From assembly GCA_903884945.1 (NCBI GenBank), contig CAISGR010000260.1, forward strand, positions 1 to 33,298: a stretch of DNA of 33,298 nt. Reading direction: 5' to 3'. Every line of letters starts with the position of its first letter. The first letter of the stretch is position 1. The DNA comes from an uncultured bacterium (lineage in GTDB: Bacteria > Pseudomonadota > Alphaproteobacteria > Sphingomonadales > Sphingomonadaceae). The notes beneath the pieces were generated by a model. That model ran no database searches and was not told the DNA's origin. It saw only the letters and a list, made by a program, of their open reading frames with translations. Both the position numbers and the translations under genes were made by a program. Shown piece by piece: positions 13,995 through 20,764 of this stretch.

Positions 13995-14332
13995 CGGGCC
14001 CTCCCTCGATCGTCCATCTGGATCAGCGCGTCAGCCGCGCGGCCGAGATTGGCAAGGGCATCCGGCTGGAGGCGGCCGATCTCGATTTGCTCGTCGGCCT
14101 CGGCCTGATCGACCTCCTCCACCAGGCCAAGACAGAACATCTCAGGGAACAGACACGATGTCGGGACGCGAAGCGCCGCTCTATCGCCGCGGAAAATACT
14201 GGCTCGATTGGGACAGGCGGGCCGACGGGGCGCTTCGCTCCCCGTATCTCGCCATCTTCTGGTACGATCCCGCCGCGCGACGCGTCCGGAGCGCTTCAAC
14301 GGGCACGAATGAAGAGGGCGCAGCCTTCATAG
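13991..14332 (+). CDS. Small phage protein overlapping the integrase start
   Basis: This 113-aa ORF (from ATG 13991; ATG 13982 is an alternative with GGGAGGG 7 nt upstream) has a helical first half (HLDQRVSRAAEIGKGIRL, ADLDLLVGLGLIDLLHQAK) and a Ser/Gly/Pro-rich second half. It overlaps the integrase by about 175 bp in another frame, so only the first 55 codons are free of the overlap. I recall similar small proteins before integrases in alphaproteobacterial prophages, but cannot confirm that here. The coupling ATGA with the micro-ORF supports translation. Confidence 0.5.
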   Translation: MTGPPSIVHLDQRVSRAAEIGKGIRLEAADLDLLVGLGLIDLLHQAKTEHLREQTRCRDAKRRSIAAENTGSIGTGGPTGRFAPRISPSSGTIPPRDASGALQRARMKRAQPS

Positions 14333-15501
14333 CGCTGGACCGGCGCTACCTCGCCGACAGCGATGAAGCGCCCGCCTTCTGTCACGCCTGCGGCCAGCCG
14401 ATCGCCCAGGCGGAGGCCTATCTGCTCACTGATGCCATCGCGGATTACCGCCTTGAGCATGGCGACGCGCGCCGCTCGGCCGACACGATCGGCGCGCGGC
14501 TGAAGCATGTCCTCGACTTTCTCGAGGCGGAGGAGGCGCGCGGTGCCGAGGGCCGCTTCGGCATCGCGACGAGCTGTGCCGCCGCCTGCACTGCCACCTT
14601 CGCCCGGGCGTTCCGTGCATGGTCCCAGCTTCAGCCCGTCCAGTGGCGCAATGGCGCCGGCGAGGTGACGGTCTCACGCGCGCGTGCGCCCGCGACGACC
14701 GAGGAATCGATCATTCAGGTCGCCGCCGCGCTGAACCACGCCGCCGATGCGGATCCGCCCCGGTCGGACAAGCGGCCAATCTACCGGCCGATCCCGCGCA
14801 AGCAGGTGTCCCGCCCGCGCCGGACGCGCATTGACGTCGCCACGATCGCGCGGATGGTCGCCTATGCCGCCGAGCCGAAGAAGCGCCGCACCTCGCTGCA
14901 CGGCTTCCTCGTCGCCTCGCTCTGCACCATCGGCCGGCCCGATTCAGTGGTCGATATCTCGGTCGCGCCCGAGCGCCAGCAATGGTGGCCCGGATCGGCG
15001 ACGATCGATCTCAATCCCCACGGCCGGACGCAGACGAAGAAGTTCCGCCCCGTCCTGCCCGTGCTGCCGCTGCTGGAGGAATGGCTGTCGGCGGAGTTGA
15101 AGGAGTATCTGGCACTACCCGAAGGCGCGCGGCTCGGCCGGGGCTGGCTGGTCAATTATTATGGCCGGCCGGTCCAAGGCATCGATACCGCCTGGCTCGG
15201 GATGCTCACCGCGCTTGGCCTGCCCACCGGCCGCGAATGGCAGCCCTACGTCCTGCGCCACAGCCTCGCGACGATCGCCCGCAACCGTGGCGCCGAGAAA
15301 TGGGACCTCGAAGGCTATATGGGCCACCGCTCCCCCAGCCAGACCGAAGTCTACGCGATCGGCGAATTTCCCAGCGTCGAAAAGGCGCTCATCACCATTC
15401 TGGAAGAGATCGAGCAACTGGCCCCAGGTGCCTTGCACCGGACGGGCACCGGAGCCGGTCAATCCGTCATAAAGCCAGAGGAGGCAAAAATGACCGGATA
15501 G
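14158..15501 (+). CDS. int: Tyrosine recombinase / phage integrase
   Basis: This 447-aa integrase inserts and excises the prophage at the neighbouring tRNA gene. The catalytic domain shows box I Arg in TIGRPDSVVDIS (about residue 262), box II as YVLRHSLATIARNRG (Tyr in place of the usual His of HxxR), MGHRSPSQTEVY with the GH pair and the likely Tyr nucleophile near residue 398. Residues about 75-85 hold FCHACGQPI, a possible metal-binding Cys pair. An SD-like AGGGA is 9 nt before ATG 14158; the frame is open further left but those residues overlap the upstream genes. The stop is 12 bp from the tRNA-Val 3' end. Confidence 0.93.
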   Translation: MSGREAPLYRRGKYWLDWDRRADGALRSPYLAIFWYDPAARRVRSASTGTNEEGAAFIALDRRYLADSDEAPAFCHACGQPIAQAEAYLLTDAIADYRLEHGDARRSADTIGARLKHVLDFLEAEEARGAEGRFGIATSCAAACTATFARAFRAWSQLQPVQWRNGAGEVTVSRARAPATTEESIIQVAAALNHAADADPPRSDKRPIYRPIPRKQVSRPRRTRIDVATIARMVAYAAEPKKRRTSLHGFLVASLCTIGRPDSVVDISVAPERQQWWPGSATIDLNPHGRTQTKKFRPVLPVLPLLEEWLSAELKEYLALPEGARLGRGWLVNYYGRPVQGIDTAWLGMLTALGLPTGREWQPYVLRHSLATIARNRGAEKWDLEGYMGHRSPSQTEVYAIGEFPSVEKALITILEEIEQLAPGALHRTGTGAGQSVIKPEEAKMTG

Positions 15502-15513
15502 ACCGGCGTCCAG

Positions 15514-15560
15514 TGGTGGGCGTGGCAAGGATTGAACTTGCGACCCCTGCGATGTCAACA
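15514..15560. other. Likely prophage attachment region (att) in the tRNA-Val 3' half
   Basis: The integrase gene ends 12 bp from the 3' end of an intact tRNA-Val, and the prophage lies on the 3' side of the tRNA. This is the usual result of integration into the 3' part of a tRNA, where the phage brings a copy that restores the gene. The exact core cannot be set because the second att copy, a partial repeat of the tRNA 3' end, should lie left of the window. Confidence 0.6.
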
Positions 15561-15588
15561 CAGTGCTCTACCACTGAGCTACACGCCC
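15514..15588 (-). tRNA. tRNA-Val(GAC)
   Basis: Read on the minus strand, a 75-nt cloverleaf runs from GGGCGTG at 15588 to an encoded CCA at 15514-15516. The acceptor stem GGGCGTG/CACGCCC pairs perfectly, with discriminator A. The anticodon loop TTGACAT gives anticodon GAC (valine), and the T arm contains GTTCAATCC. The D arm has GCTCAGTGGTAGAGC. It serves as the prophage integration site and appears intact. Confidence 0.95.
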
Positions 15589-15660
15589 ACGCGAGTTGCG
15601 CCCTCTAACGAGGGTTGCTCGACCGCGCAAGCGGCGCAACCGCAAAATCGTCGTACGGCC

Positions 15661-16038
15661 TCAAAGACCGCGTGTCGCATTCTCGGTTTCGAACAGGCGA
15701 TCGACCTCCATCACGAGGTCGCGCAGGTGGAACGGCTTCGACAGCACCCGCGCCTGCGGTATCGTCTTGCCGGCCTTGAGCGTGACGGCCGCAAAGCCGG
15801 TGATGAACATCACGCGCAGATCCGGGCACATCTCGCCCGCGCGCTGGGCGAGCTCGATGCCGTCCATCTCGGGCATGACGATATCGGTGAGGAGCAGATC
15901 GAACCGCTCATGCTCGAGCAGCGGGATCGCCTCCGTGCCGCGATCGACCGCGCTGACGGCATAGCCCGAACGCTCCAGCGCACGCGTCAGATATTCGCGC
16001 ATCACCCGATCGTCTTCGGCCAGCAATATCCTGATCAT
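15661..16038 (-). CDS. cpdR: CpdR-like single-domain response regulator
   Basis: This 125-aa receiver domain has no output domain. It shows the acidic pair (LLAEDD), phospho-acceptor Asp52 in LLLTDIVMPEMDGIELA, the Thr/Ser position in MFITGFAAV, and the conserved Lys in LSKPFHLRDLVMEVD. The TDIVMPEMDGIELA and SKPFHLRDLV stretches are characteristic of CpdR. In Caulobacter, unphosphorylated CpdR is an adaptor that brings ClpXP to the pole and promotes breakdown of CtrA and other proteins. It lies 72 bp upstream of the tRNA-Val, on the same strand. Confidence 0.92.
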   Translation of the reverse strand: MIRILLAEDDRVMREYLTRALERSGYAVSAVDRGTEAIPLLEHERFDLLLTDIVMPEMDGIELAQRAGEMCPDLRVMFITGFAAVTLKAGKTIPQARVLSKPFHLRDLVMEVDRLFETENATRGL

Positions 16039-16171
16039 CGCGGTCCCACCCAGCTTCGTGCGACCCGTTTATGCGCGAAGCTCTTAAGATTTTCCAGCAT
16101 GGCCGCGGATGCCGCCTGGCGGGCGATCCCAGCCATTGCGGCGGCGCCGGACCATGCCTAGTCTGCCGGCA

Positions 16172-17029
16172 ATGGCCGACCCGGCATCTTCCTTCGACCG
16201 ATATGGCGCCGAGGAACCATCGAGCCCGGTCATCCTCTCCGTGCCGCATGGCGGGCGGGACTATCCGCTGGCGCTTCGCGCGGCCCTGCGCGTGCCGGTC
16301 GCCGCCCTGGCGCCGCTGGAAGACCGCCATGTCGACGGCGTGGCGCTCGCGGCGCATCGCGGCGAGGCGATGCTGATCCAGCGCCGCGCCCGCGCCTGGA
16401 TCGACCTCAATCGCAGCGAGCAGGAACGCGATCCCGCGATCGACGACGGCGTGACCCGTAAATCGATGCCGCTGATGTCGGCCAAGCTGCGCGGCGGGCT
16501 CGGGCTGGTGCCACGGCGCGTCGCCGGCGCCGGCGATATCTGGGCCCGGCGGCTCGACGGCGACGAGGTGATGGCGCGGATCCTGGAGGATCATCGCCCC
16601 TATCATGCCGCGCTGCGCGATGCGCTGGCGCGCGCGCGGGCGCGATTCGGCGCGGCGGTGCTGCTCGACCTGCATTCGATGCCGCCGCTCGCGCCGGGCC
16701 AGGCGGCGGCCGGAATGGTGATCGGGGACCGGTTCGGCCGATCAGCGGCCGCGCGCTTCGTCCACCGGATCGAAACCGAGGCCATGGCATCCGGCATCCG
16801 CACGGCACTCAACGCGCCCTATGCCGGCGGGCATATCCTGGAGACCCAGGGCCGCCCCGCGACGGGCATCCACGCGATCCAGATCGAAATCGACCGCTCG
16901 CTCTATCTCGACGCCGCGCTGGACCAGCCCGGCGATGGCCTGGCCGCGACCGCCCGCATCCTGCGGCGCATCATCGACGCGGTGGCCGACGAGGCGCTGA
17001 CCGCACCTGCAGCAATCGCCGCGGAATGA
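16172..17029 (+). CDS. N-formylglutamate amidohydrolase family protein
   Basis: This 285-aa enzyme matches the HutG2/FGase family, which hydrolyses N-formylglutamate to formate and glutamate at the end of histidine breakdown. Visible motifs are VILSVPHGGRDYP near the start, WIDLNRSEQERDP, LLDLHSMPPLAPG and GGHILETQGRPATGIHAIQIEI. No hut genes are near, so the substrate may be another N-acyl compound. ATG 16172 is chosen; ATG 16154 is in frame and possible, and neither has a clear ribosome site. It diverges from cpdR. Confidence 0.85.
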   Translation: MADPASSFDRYGAEEPSSPVILSVPHGGRDYPLALRAALRVPVAALAPLEDRHVDGVALAAHRGEAMLIQRRARAWIDLNRSEQERDPAIDDGVTRKSMPLMSAKLRGGLGLVPRRVAGAGDIWARRLDGDEVMARILEDHRPYHAALRDALARARARFGAAVLLDLHSMPPLAPGQAAAGMVIGDRFGRSAAARFVHRIETEAMASGIRTALNAPYAGGHILETQGRPATGIHAIQIEIDRSLYLDAALDQPGDGLAATARILRRIIDAVADEALTAPAAIAAE

Positions 17030-17035
17030 CCCCAT

Positions 17036-17068
17036 AAAAAAACCACCGCGTGCATGCGCACGCGGTGG
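17036..17068 (-). terminator. Rho-independent terminator of the candidate sRNA
   Basis: CCACCGCGTG (17043-17052) and CACGCGGTGG (17059-17068) form a perfect 10-bp stem with a 6-nt loop. On the minus strand it is followed by seven T residues (complement of A at 17036-17042). On the plus strand no T run follows, so the direction is leftward. Confidence 0.88.
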
Positions 17069-17141
17069 CCAAGGTTCAGGGAGGAGATGCACCCGGAGGT
17101 GCATCGCACGGCCCCGCGAAAGGGGGGACACGAAGCCGCGC
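17036..17141 (-). ncRNA. Candidate trans-acting sRNA with CUCCUCCC motif
   Basis: Between a convincing promoter and a strong terminator lies a stretch of about 105 nt with no ORF. Read on the minus strand it has a GC-rich 5' part that can fold (CCCC/GGGG), an 8-bp hairpin GATGCACC-TCCG-GGTGCATC (17086-17105), a single-stranded CTCCTCCC (17079-17086) and the terminator hairpin. The CUCCUCCC motif is complementary to Shine-Dalgarno sequences. It recalls the alphaproteobacterial anti-SD sRNAs with CCUCCUCCC motifs, such as the alpha-r14 and CcsR types. I cannot test homology here. Confidence 0.6.
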
Positions 17142-17147
17142 AACACC

Positions 17148-17176
17148 GATATAGGTAGCTGGTTTTGGGGCTTCAA
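17148..17176 (-). promoter_or_regulatory. Promoter of the candidate sRNA
   Basis: On the minus strand TTGAAG (17176-17171), a 17-bp spacer and TATATC (17153-17148) make a good sigma-70 type promoter. Transcription would start near 17141. It lies 95 bp beyond the end of the cytochrome b561 gene and can drive only the short terminated unit. Confidence 0.65.
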
Positions 17177-17271
17177 GGCCCAAATTGCCCCGGTTTGAAT
17201 ATGGTTTCGCGGCCCGCCGCTGGCGCCCCGAAAATCGGCGGAATTCCGCGAGTCGGGAAACCGCTCCGTCG

Positions 17272-17829
17272 CTAGCGACGGACCGAGAGACCCGGAATCA
17301 TGCGCGCCAGCACCGAATCCCGCAGCATGAAATGATGTCGCAGCGCGGCAGCGACGTGAATTCCGACGAGCAGGAGCATGACCCAGCCCAGCAATCCGTG
17401 CGACTCGTGTGCTGCACCGCCGAGCGCGCGCGACACCGGCAGCAGCGGCAGGTCGAACAGGCCGAAAAAGCTGGTCGGGCGCGGCACCCTGGCGCCCGAC
17501 GTCATGATCCAGCCGGTGAGGGGCAGCGCGAGCAGCAGCGCATAGAGCCCGGCATGGGCCGCATGGGCGGCCAGGCGCGACCAGCCGGTCATGCTCGCAG
17601 GCAGCGGCGGCGGGCGATGGCCGAGCCGCCAGGCGATCCGGGCCAGCGTCAGGGCGAGCACCGTGATCCCGATCGACTTGTGGAGCGGAATCGCGCCCTT
17701 CACGCCATCGAGCAGCGATTCGTGCAACAGCCCGATCAGCAGGTTGACGATGACGAGCACCGCGATCACCCAGTGGAGCCAGATCGCGCCACGGCTGTAG
17801 CGATCGGCATGGGCGAGCGCGGTGCGCAT
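17272..17829 (-). CDS. Cytochrome b561 family protein
   Basis: This 185-aa inner-membrane protein has four hydrophobic helices and the histidines expected to bind two haems: His19 in AIWLHWVIAVLVIVN, His50 in PLHKSIG, and His residues in ESHGLLGWVMLLLVGIHVAAALRHHF near the C-terminal third. The family carries electrons between quinones and other donors such as superoxide or thiols. It starts 7 bp after the SapC gene and is likely in the same operon. Termination is not obvious before the sRNA region. Confidence 0.9.
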   Translation of the reverse strand: MRTALAHADRYSRGAIWLHWVIAVLVIVNLLIGLLHESLLDGVKGAIPLHKSIGITVLALTLARIAWRLGHRPPPLPASMTGWSRLAAHAAHAGLYALLLALPLTGWIMTSGARVPRPTSFFGLFDLPLLPVSRALGGAAHESHGLLGWVMLLLVGIHVAAALRHHFMLRDSVLARMIPGLSVRR

Positions 17830-17836
17830 CGTCGGA

Positions 17837-18610
17837 TCAGGAAACCAGCTGCGGCGCGGGCATCAGCCCAAGCTGCATCTGGCGGCTGAAGATATCCCGC
17901 ATCAGCGACATCGAGAAGAGATGCGCATAGAGCAGCGGCAGCATGCCGTTCTTGTGGATCTTGCGCAGCTGATCGCCGCGCAGCTCGGACAGCTTCTCCT
18001 CGTTCACGATCCTGAAGCCGCGATAGATGAAGGGCTGCTCGACGCCATCGGCGGTGATGGTGGTCTCGCCGTCCATCAGCAGGTCCATCTCGATCAGGTC
18101 GCGCATGAACTGCGCGGTGCGGGCACCGGCCTGCTCGAACGATTCGTTGAACTGCAGGATGCTCTTGGTGACTTCGGACGGCTGGCCGTCCTCGAACAGC
18201 GGCAGGCCTTCCTCGCCCGCGCCGATGCCCTCGGCGGTCGGATCGAAGCACAGCGACAGCTCGTCCGCGCCGGGGCGCAGCCGGGCGAGCATGAACGGAT
18301 AGCGGCGGATATAGGCCGGCACATACATCTGGTTCTCGGTCAGCGTGCCGTCCTGGTCGACGAACACATTGACCCCCTCGTTCAGGCCCATCAGGCCGAG
18401 CGGCACGGGATCGTCGCCATCGGTGAAGACGATCGGCATGTAGCGCTGAACCAGCGGGAACTCGTCGACCGTGATCGGGATGGCATGCTGGCCCACGAGG
18501 AACTTCGCGTGGGTGAGCTGCTTCATCTTGAAGTTGGCGTGCGCCTCGCTCGAAAGCGGTTCGAGCGCATTGTAGAACAGGGGAAGCTGCGATTGCGGCG
18601 CGCTGGCCAT
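17837..18610 (-). CDS. SapC family protein
   Basis: This 257-aa protein matches the SapC family (Pfam PF07277) first seen in a Campylobacter S-layer locus. It has PLFYNALEPLSSEAHANF near the start, HAIPITVDEFPLVQRYMPIVF, VDQDGTLTENQMYVPAYIRRYPF and a C-terminal LPLLYAHLFSMSLMRDIF. The family is common in Sphingomonadaceae; a direct role in S-layer export is not proven. GGAGAG lies before the ATG. It sits between the FAD oxidase (57 bp) and b561 (7 bp). Confidence 0.88.
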   Translation of the reverse strand: MASAPQSQLPLFYNALEPLSSEAHANFKMKQLTHAKFLVGQHAIPITVDEFPLVQRYMPIVFTDGDDPVPLGLMGLNEGVNVFVDQDGTLTENQMYVPAYIRRYPFMLARLRPGADELSLCFDPTAEGIGAGEEGLPLFEDGQPSEVTKSILQFNESFEQAGARTAQFMRDLIEMDLLMDGETTITADGVEQPFIYRGFRIVNEEKLSELRGDQLRKIHKNGMLPLLYAHLFSMSLMRDIFSRQMQLGLMPAPQLVS

Positions 18611-18667
18611 GAGAAACTCTCCATCGGAACAAAGTGACGGCTTGTGCGTGCCGGACGGCGCCCGGCT

Positions 18668-20116
18668 CTATGGTGCGCGCGTGCCGGGCGCAAGCGCCAC
18701 GAGCTTGCCGGGGTTCATGAGTGCCCCGGGATCGAACGCCGCCTTGATCGCGCGCAGCGCCGCCATGCGCGCGGGCGAGGACAGGCGCTCGAGCTCGCCC
18801 AGCTTCATCTGGCCGATGCCGTGCTCGGCCGAGATCGAGCCGCCCGCCGCGACCACGAGATCGTTGACATAGGGACTGATGACCGGCGCCTCCTCCGCAT
18901 ACCAGCGCGCCGGATCCACGCCGCGCGGCGCGCGCACGTGGAAATGGACATTGCCGTCACCGAGATGGCCGAACGCCATCGCCTGCGTGCCCGGGAAGCG
19001 CGCCTCGCAGGCGGCCGCGCCATCGAGCATGAAGCGCGGCATGGCCGAGACGGGCACCGAGATATCGTGCTGGACCGCCGGGCCATTGTTGCGCTCCGCC
19101 TCCGAGATCGAATCGCGGATGTGCCAGAAGGCCTCGGCCTGCGCCTCGCTGGCCGCGATCACCGCGTCCGCGACCTGCCCGTCCCCGATCGCCGGGGCGA
19201 GCAGCCGCTCCAGCGTTTCCGCCGGCGGTTCGGCCGCGGGATCGTCGCTGACCGCCTCGATCAGCACATGCCAGGGATGCGCCCCGGCCAAGGGCCGGCG
19301 CGTGCCGGGAATATGCTTCAGCACCAGCGCCAGCGTATCGTCGGGCACGATCTCGAAGCTTTCGATCCGGTCGGTCCGCGCCTCGAGTCGCCGCAGCAGG
19401 GCGAGCGCGACTTCGGGATCGGCGAGCCCGACCCACGCGACCGCCCGCGCGGCGATCGCCGGCACCAGGCGGAGCGTCGCGGCGGTGATCACGCCGAGCG
19501 TCCCTTCCGCCCCGATCAGCAGCTGGTTCAGGTCATAGCCGCGATTGTCCTTCTTGAGCGCGGCCAGCCCGTCATGGACGCTGCCATCGGGCAGCACCGC
19601 CTCGATGCCCGCGACGAGGCTGCGCATCGTGCCGAAGCGCAGCACCTGCGTGCCCCCGGCATTGGTGGAGCACAGCCCCCCGATCGTGGCGCTGCCGCGC
19701 GAGCCGAGCGTCAGGGGGAAGCGCATGCCCTGCTCGAGTGCCGCCGCGTGCAGATCGGCGAGGATCACCCCCGCCTCGGCCACCGCCAGGCGATCGGCCG
19801 GCTCGACCGAGCGAATGCGGTTCATCCGTCGCAGCGACAGGATCAGCGCGGAGCCGTCGGCCGGGGGCGTCGCGCCGCCGACCATCCCGGTATTGCCGCC
19901 CTGCGGCACCAGCGGCACGCGCGCCGCATGCGCCATCGCGAGGATGGCGGCCACCCCGTCCCGGCTGTCCGGCGCGAGGATCGCCGGCGCGGCGCCATGA
20001 TAGCGGCCGCGCCAGTCGCTCAGCCAGGGCGCGATCGCCGATTCGTCAGTGATCACGGCTTTCGGGCCAAGCGTCGCGCGAACCGAGTCGAGGAGGTCTG
20101 ATTGGGCGGGCGTCAT
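18668..20116 (-). CDS. FAD-linked D-2-hydroxyacid dehydrogenase/oxidase (GlcD/D-LDH family)
   Basis: This 482-aa flavoprotein has an N-terminal FAD_binding_4 domain (about residues 38-180) with PQGGNTGMVGGATP and GGLCSTNAGGTQVLR, and a C-terminal FAD-oxidase domain with FGHLGDGNVHFHV near residues 380-390 and SAEHGIGQMK. The family oxidises D-lactate, D-2-hydroxyglutarate or glycolate to 2-oxoacids, passing electrons to quinone or cytochrome c. ATG 20116 (MTPAQ) is chosen over the in-frame start 45 bp upstream because family proteins begin here. Substrate cannot be set from sequence. Confidence 0.88.
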   Translation of the reverse strand: MTPAQSDLLDSVRATLGPKAVITDESAIAPWLSDWRGRYHGAAPAILAPDSRDGVAAILAMAHAARVPLVPQGGNTGMVGGATPPADGSALILSLRRMNRIRSVEPADRLAVAEAGVILADLHAAALEQGMRFPLTLGSRGSATIGGLCSTNAGGTQVLRFGTMRSLVAGIEAVLPDGSVHDGLAALKKDNRGYDLNQLLIGAEGTLGVITAATLRLVPAIAARAVAWVGLADPEVALALLRRLEARTDRIESFEIVPDDTLALVLKHIPGTRRPLAGAHPWHVLIEAVSDDPAAEPPAETLERLLAPAIGDGQVADAVIAASEAQAEAFWHIRDSISEAERNNGPAVQHDISVPVSAMPRFMLDGAAACEARFPGTQAMAFGHLGDGNVHFHVRAPRGVDPARWYAEEAPVISPYVNDLVVAAGGSISAEHGIGQMKLGELERLSSPARMAALRAIKAAFDPGALMNPGKLVALAPGTRAP

Positions 20117-20193
20117 GGCTGCGCCCCTATCATGTGGCATGCCGCCAGCCAATTCATGCACTGTTCAAGCATTTCGGTTAACGGCGACAGGCA

Positions 20194-20652
20194 ATGTCGC
20201 AACCGATGATTCCCGCGCTGATTCTGCTCGCCCTCGTTCCCGGGGCATCGGTTGCCGATTCGGCCGAGAGCGGCGTCCAGGTCGCCCAGCTCACGGTGCA
20301 CCAGCGGATCATCATCCGCATCCCGCGCATGCCCTTCACCCGCGCCCCCGTAGAGGCTTCGCAGCCACTGCGCTGGGTCGAGAAGAAGGGCCCGAAATGC
20401 GTGGCGATGGAGGATCTGGTCGGCGCGGCGATTTCAGCGCCGGACAGCATCGACCTGATGATCGACGACGGCAGCCGGATCCGCGCCAGGCTCGACGACG
20501 ACTGTCCGCCACTCGATTATTATTCGAGCTATTACCTTAAGCCGACGCCCGATGGCATGGTGTGCCGGAATCGCGATGCGATCCGCTCGCGCTCGGGCGG
20601 ATCATGCCAGATCGAGGAATTCAAGCGTCTCGAAGCCCGGCCCGCACGCTAG
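20194..20652 (+). CDS. Secreted hypothetical protein
   Basis: This 152-aa protein starts with a signal peptide-like helix (MIPALILLALVPGASV, cleavage probably near residue 20). The mature part contains three or four Cys residues (KCVAMEDL, DDCPPLDY, VCRNRD, SCQIEEF), which may form disulfides, and a DSIDLMIDDGSRIRARL segment. I do not recognise a named family; similar proteins are expected in sphingomonads. It is divergent from the FAD oxidase with 77 bp between them. Confidence 0.7.
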   Translation: MSQPMIPALILLALVPGASVADSAESGVQVAQLTVHQRIIIRIPRMPFTRAPVEASQPLRWVEKKGPKCVAMEDLVGAAISAPDSIDLMIDDGSRIRARLDDDCPPLDYYSSYYLKPTPDGMVCRNRDAIRSRSGGSCQIEEFKRLEARPAR

Positions 20653-20764
20653 AATCAGCGCCGGATAGCGTCAAAACCACCCTTTACCTTGACATTCGGC
20701 CCCTGATGGGCAAGCGCTCCCGGGCTGGCCGGGCATGATGACCGGGCCTTTTTCCGGACACCGC

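Larger units (their letters stand above)
1..15513. mobile_element. P2-like prophage (left part outside the window)
   Basis: Contractile-tail genes in the P2 order FI-FII-E/E'-T-U-D are followed by cargo, an S24-type repressor, a divergent early operon with an Ogr-type activator, and a tyrosine integrase that stops 12 bp from the 3' end of tRNA-Val. This is the layout of an integrated temperate myovirus. The right boundary is set by the tRNA. The left boundary and any capsid and packaging genes are outside the window. No replication-initiator (P2 A type) or lysis gene is visible in this part, so whether the element is complete cannot be judged here. Confidence 0.88.

Noticed and set aside
18644..20101. 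A 485-codon open frame on the plus strand
   Set aside because: It is antisense to the FAD-linked oxidase, which has intact family motifs. The protein is low-complexity Arg/Gly-rich.
20653..20764. GC-rich stretch before the DEAD-box helicase as a terminator or cold-shock leader
   Set aside because: No continuous stem with a T run could be paired; GGCCGGGC and CCGGGCC are not complementary in the needed order.
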